A DNA stretch of 33,632 nucleotides from Actinomycetes bacterium (GTDB taxonomy: Bacteria > Actinomycetota > Acidimicrobiia > Acidimicrobiales > Acidimicrobiaceae), in NCBI GenBank assembly GCA_021819725.1, contig JAKAQR010000031.1, positions 1 through 33,632 on the forward strand, read 5' to 3'. The notes under the pieces were generated by a model. It was not told the DNA's origin and made no database searches. It saw nothing but the letters and a program-made list of their open reading frames with translations. A program made the position numbers and the translations under genes. Each line of letters begins with the position of its first letter. The stretch's first letter is position 1. This document shows, in pieces, positions 32,308-33,632 of this stretch.

Positions 32308-32568
32308 TCATGTATCCTGGAAGGTGCCATGAATAGCATAGGAAACACCAGCAAGAGACATGACCTTACCCCGGATCGCCCCTGAATGATCTTGCCGCAG
32401 AACCATGACCACAGGGACGCCTGTTGTTCGGTCATAGAATTCACCGGTCCAGCGACCAATGATAGTGCCCTTTGCTATTCCACAAGAACTAAGGGCGCAA
32501 GAACATGCTAGGCAGACGATGATCAACCCGAGCCAAGAACGCCGCTGAATGCGTTGGTGTAGGTCCAC
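32308..32568 (-). CDS. Small putative lipoprotein
   Basis: About 86 residues from the GTG at 32568. A basic start (HQRIQRRSW) precedes a hydrophobic segment and the lipobox LSSC, giving a mature chain of roughly 57 residues starting CGIAKG. The mature part (GRWTGEFYDRTTGVPVVMVL, then AIRGKV) looks like a small beta-barrel or sheet domain. The frame is open to 32619, but earlier starts give an overlong signal peptide. It follows the MFS gene on the same strand by about 60 bp. Confidence 0.6.
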   Translation of the reverse strand: MDLHQRIQRRSWLGLIIVCLACSCALSSCGIAKGTIIGRWTGEFYDRTTGVPVVMVLRQDHSGAIRGKVMSLAGVSYAIHGTFQDT

Positions 32569-32628
32569 AATGGTGGATCCGTGACACCAAAGGCGCTGTC
32601 TTATGGTCATCCGCGTCATCGAACGCTC

Positions 32629-33632
32629 CTATGCTCTTGGCGCGACCCACTCTGGATGCGCTCTCCACGCAGGTTCACGCTTACGTCGTTTTGGGTCGGT
32701 CTCCTTGAATAACAGCAACAGGATCAACCCCGAGAACCCTACCAGCACAGTTCCAACCCAAATCGCAGCAGATACTCCCGCGAATACAGCTACCCCACCT
32801 AAAACAAGTGGTCCAACTGCGTATCCCCCGTCACGCCAAAGCCGATACACCCCAAGGGCACCTCCGCGCCATCTGGGATCTGCCGTATCTCCCACCGTAG
32901 TAATGAGATTTGGATACACCAGCGCCATCCCAGCACCCATCAGTATGACGGCGAGATACCAAAGGGCATGGCCGCTGGCTCCGACAAAGACGGCGAGCCC
33001 ACCGGAGATCAAAAAGGTGCCTGCAGTGATAGGGAACTTGCGACCGATTCTATCAGCCAAGGCACCGCTTGCGACTTGTCCAAACCCCCATACCCAGGCG
33101 TAGATCCCCACAAGCAGTCCCACCTCGGCCAATGAGACACCTCGACGCAACAGAAAAAGTGGGAAAAAGGCTGCTACGAGACTATCAGCAAACTTGTTGA
33201 TAAAGCCCGCCTGACAGACTGCCAGCATAGAACGATCATGCCAACTCATGTACACACCAAGGCGCGTCAACTTTGGAGCTGGCTGTGCTGGATGAGCTTT
33301 TGCATCCGGACCAGAACCCATCGATTCCGAGTGGGCAAAGGGCAGCGTCTCCTTTGCTGGTCCAAGAGTGACCAGAACCCCAATGACCACCACGCCCAAA
33401 ACAAGTAGATAAGGAGTGGGACGCAACCCATAGCTGGTTACGAGGAGACCAGCCAAGAAACCACCAACCCCCACCCCCACATAGCCGGCCGATTCATCGA
33501 TACCGACGGCGAGTCCTCGATTCACCGGGCCGACGAGATCAATTTTGGCGGTCACCGACATCGTCCAGGTGAGTGCCTGGTTCACCCCTAGGAAAAGATT
33601 TGCGATAATCACCTGCCACCATGCCGTTGCAA
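32629..33632 (-). CDS. MFS transporter, N-terminus outside the window
   Basis: The frame stays open to the last base, so the gene is cut at its 5' end by the window. What remains begins in the N-terminal half (ANLFLGVNQALTW, then GLAVGIDESAGYVGVGVGGF, helices 4-5) and includes a polar middle loop rich in Pro, Ala and His and the C-terminal six helices with GALADRIGRKFP. Ends in a basic tail (ETDPKRRKREPAW). A drug or metabolite exporter is plausible; the substrate is unknown. Confidence 0.85.
   Translation of the reverse strand, partial: ATAWWQVIIANLFLGVNQALTWTMSVTAKIDLVGPVNRGLAVGIDESAGYVGVGVGGFLAGLLVTSYGLRPTPYLLVLGVVVIGVLVTLGPAKETLPFAHSESMGSGPDAKAHPAQPAPKLTRLGVYMSWHDRSMLAVCQAGFINKFADSLVAAFFPLFLLRRGVSLAEVGLLVGIYAWVWGFGQVASGALADRIGRKFPITAGTFLISGGLAVFVGASGHALWYLAVILMGAGMALVYPNLITTVGDTADPRWRGGALGVYRLWRDGGYAVGPLVLGGVAVFAGVSAAIWVGTVLVGFSGLILLLLFKETDPKRRKREPAWRAHPEWVAPRA

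Overview
The window looks like a chromosome segment of a mid-GC actinobacterium, most likely an acidophilic sulfur and iron oxidiser of the Acidimicrobiia (Ferrimicrobium-like). This is inferred from the gene set: a Mycobacterium-type EtfAB:menaquinone oxidoreductase, a PP2C/Ser-Thr kinase pair, leaderless promoters and a sulfur-oxidation locus. It was not tested against any database.

The core (about 4.6-20.3 kb) is a sulfur-oxidation island. A + strand gene encodes a sulfide:quinone oxidoreductase, followed by a lipoate-protein ligase of the sLpl(AB) kind and an ArsR-type regulator. Convergent with these, a tightly packed minus-strand unit of 15 genes (20214 down to 8209) reads tusA - dsrE3-like - shdrC1 - shdrB1 - shdrA - shdrH - shdrB3 - etfB - etfA - EMO-like membrane Fe-S reductase - small C2H2-type zinc protein - lbpA1 - lbpA2 - dsrE2 - Rieske protein. 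The gene order fits a type II sulfur-oxidising heterodisulfide-reductase-like (sHdr) system, in which HdrB3 and EtfAB replace HdrC2B2. TusA and DsrE proteins should relay sulfane sulfur, the sHdr complex with lipoate-binding proteins should oxidise it, and EtfAB plus the EMO-like protein should pass electrons to the quinone pool. Less usual parts are the zinc protein, the tandem LbpAs with matching cysteines, and a Rieske domain fused to a receiver-like domain.

Left flank (0-4.5 kb): about 500 bp without a gene, a two-gene minus-strand unit (DsrE-family protein plus FmdE-like protein) behind a CsoR/CstR-like palindrome, a frameshifted TDT-transporter remnant, and a TetR regulator translationally coupled to an MFS exporter.

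Right of the sHdr locus (20.3-27.4 kb): a decayed stretch, a small membrane protein, a minus-strand PP2C phosphatase - Ser/Thr kinase - glutamine-synthetase-like unit, an APC-family amino-acid permease, and a MazG/PRA-PH-like pyrophosphohydrolase.

Far right (27.4-33.6 kb): gene-poor DNA with small genes. These are a 51-residue peptide gene with its own Shine-Dalgarno sequence and hairpin, a second DsrE-family protein, a Cys-rich PadR regulator carrying an in-frame nested Cys-rich ORF, a divergent ArsR regulator, a SHOCT-like membrane protein, a 97-residue C-x4-C-x-C protein preceded by a five-codon leaderless ORF, a lipoprotein, and an MFS transporter cut by the window edge. Several starts sit 6-7 nt after a TANNNT box, which suggests widespread leaderless transcription. 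No tRNA, rRNA, CRISPR array or insertion sequence was recognised.
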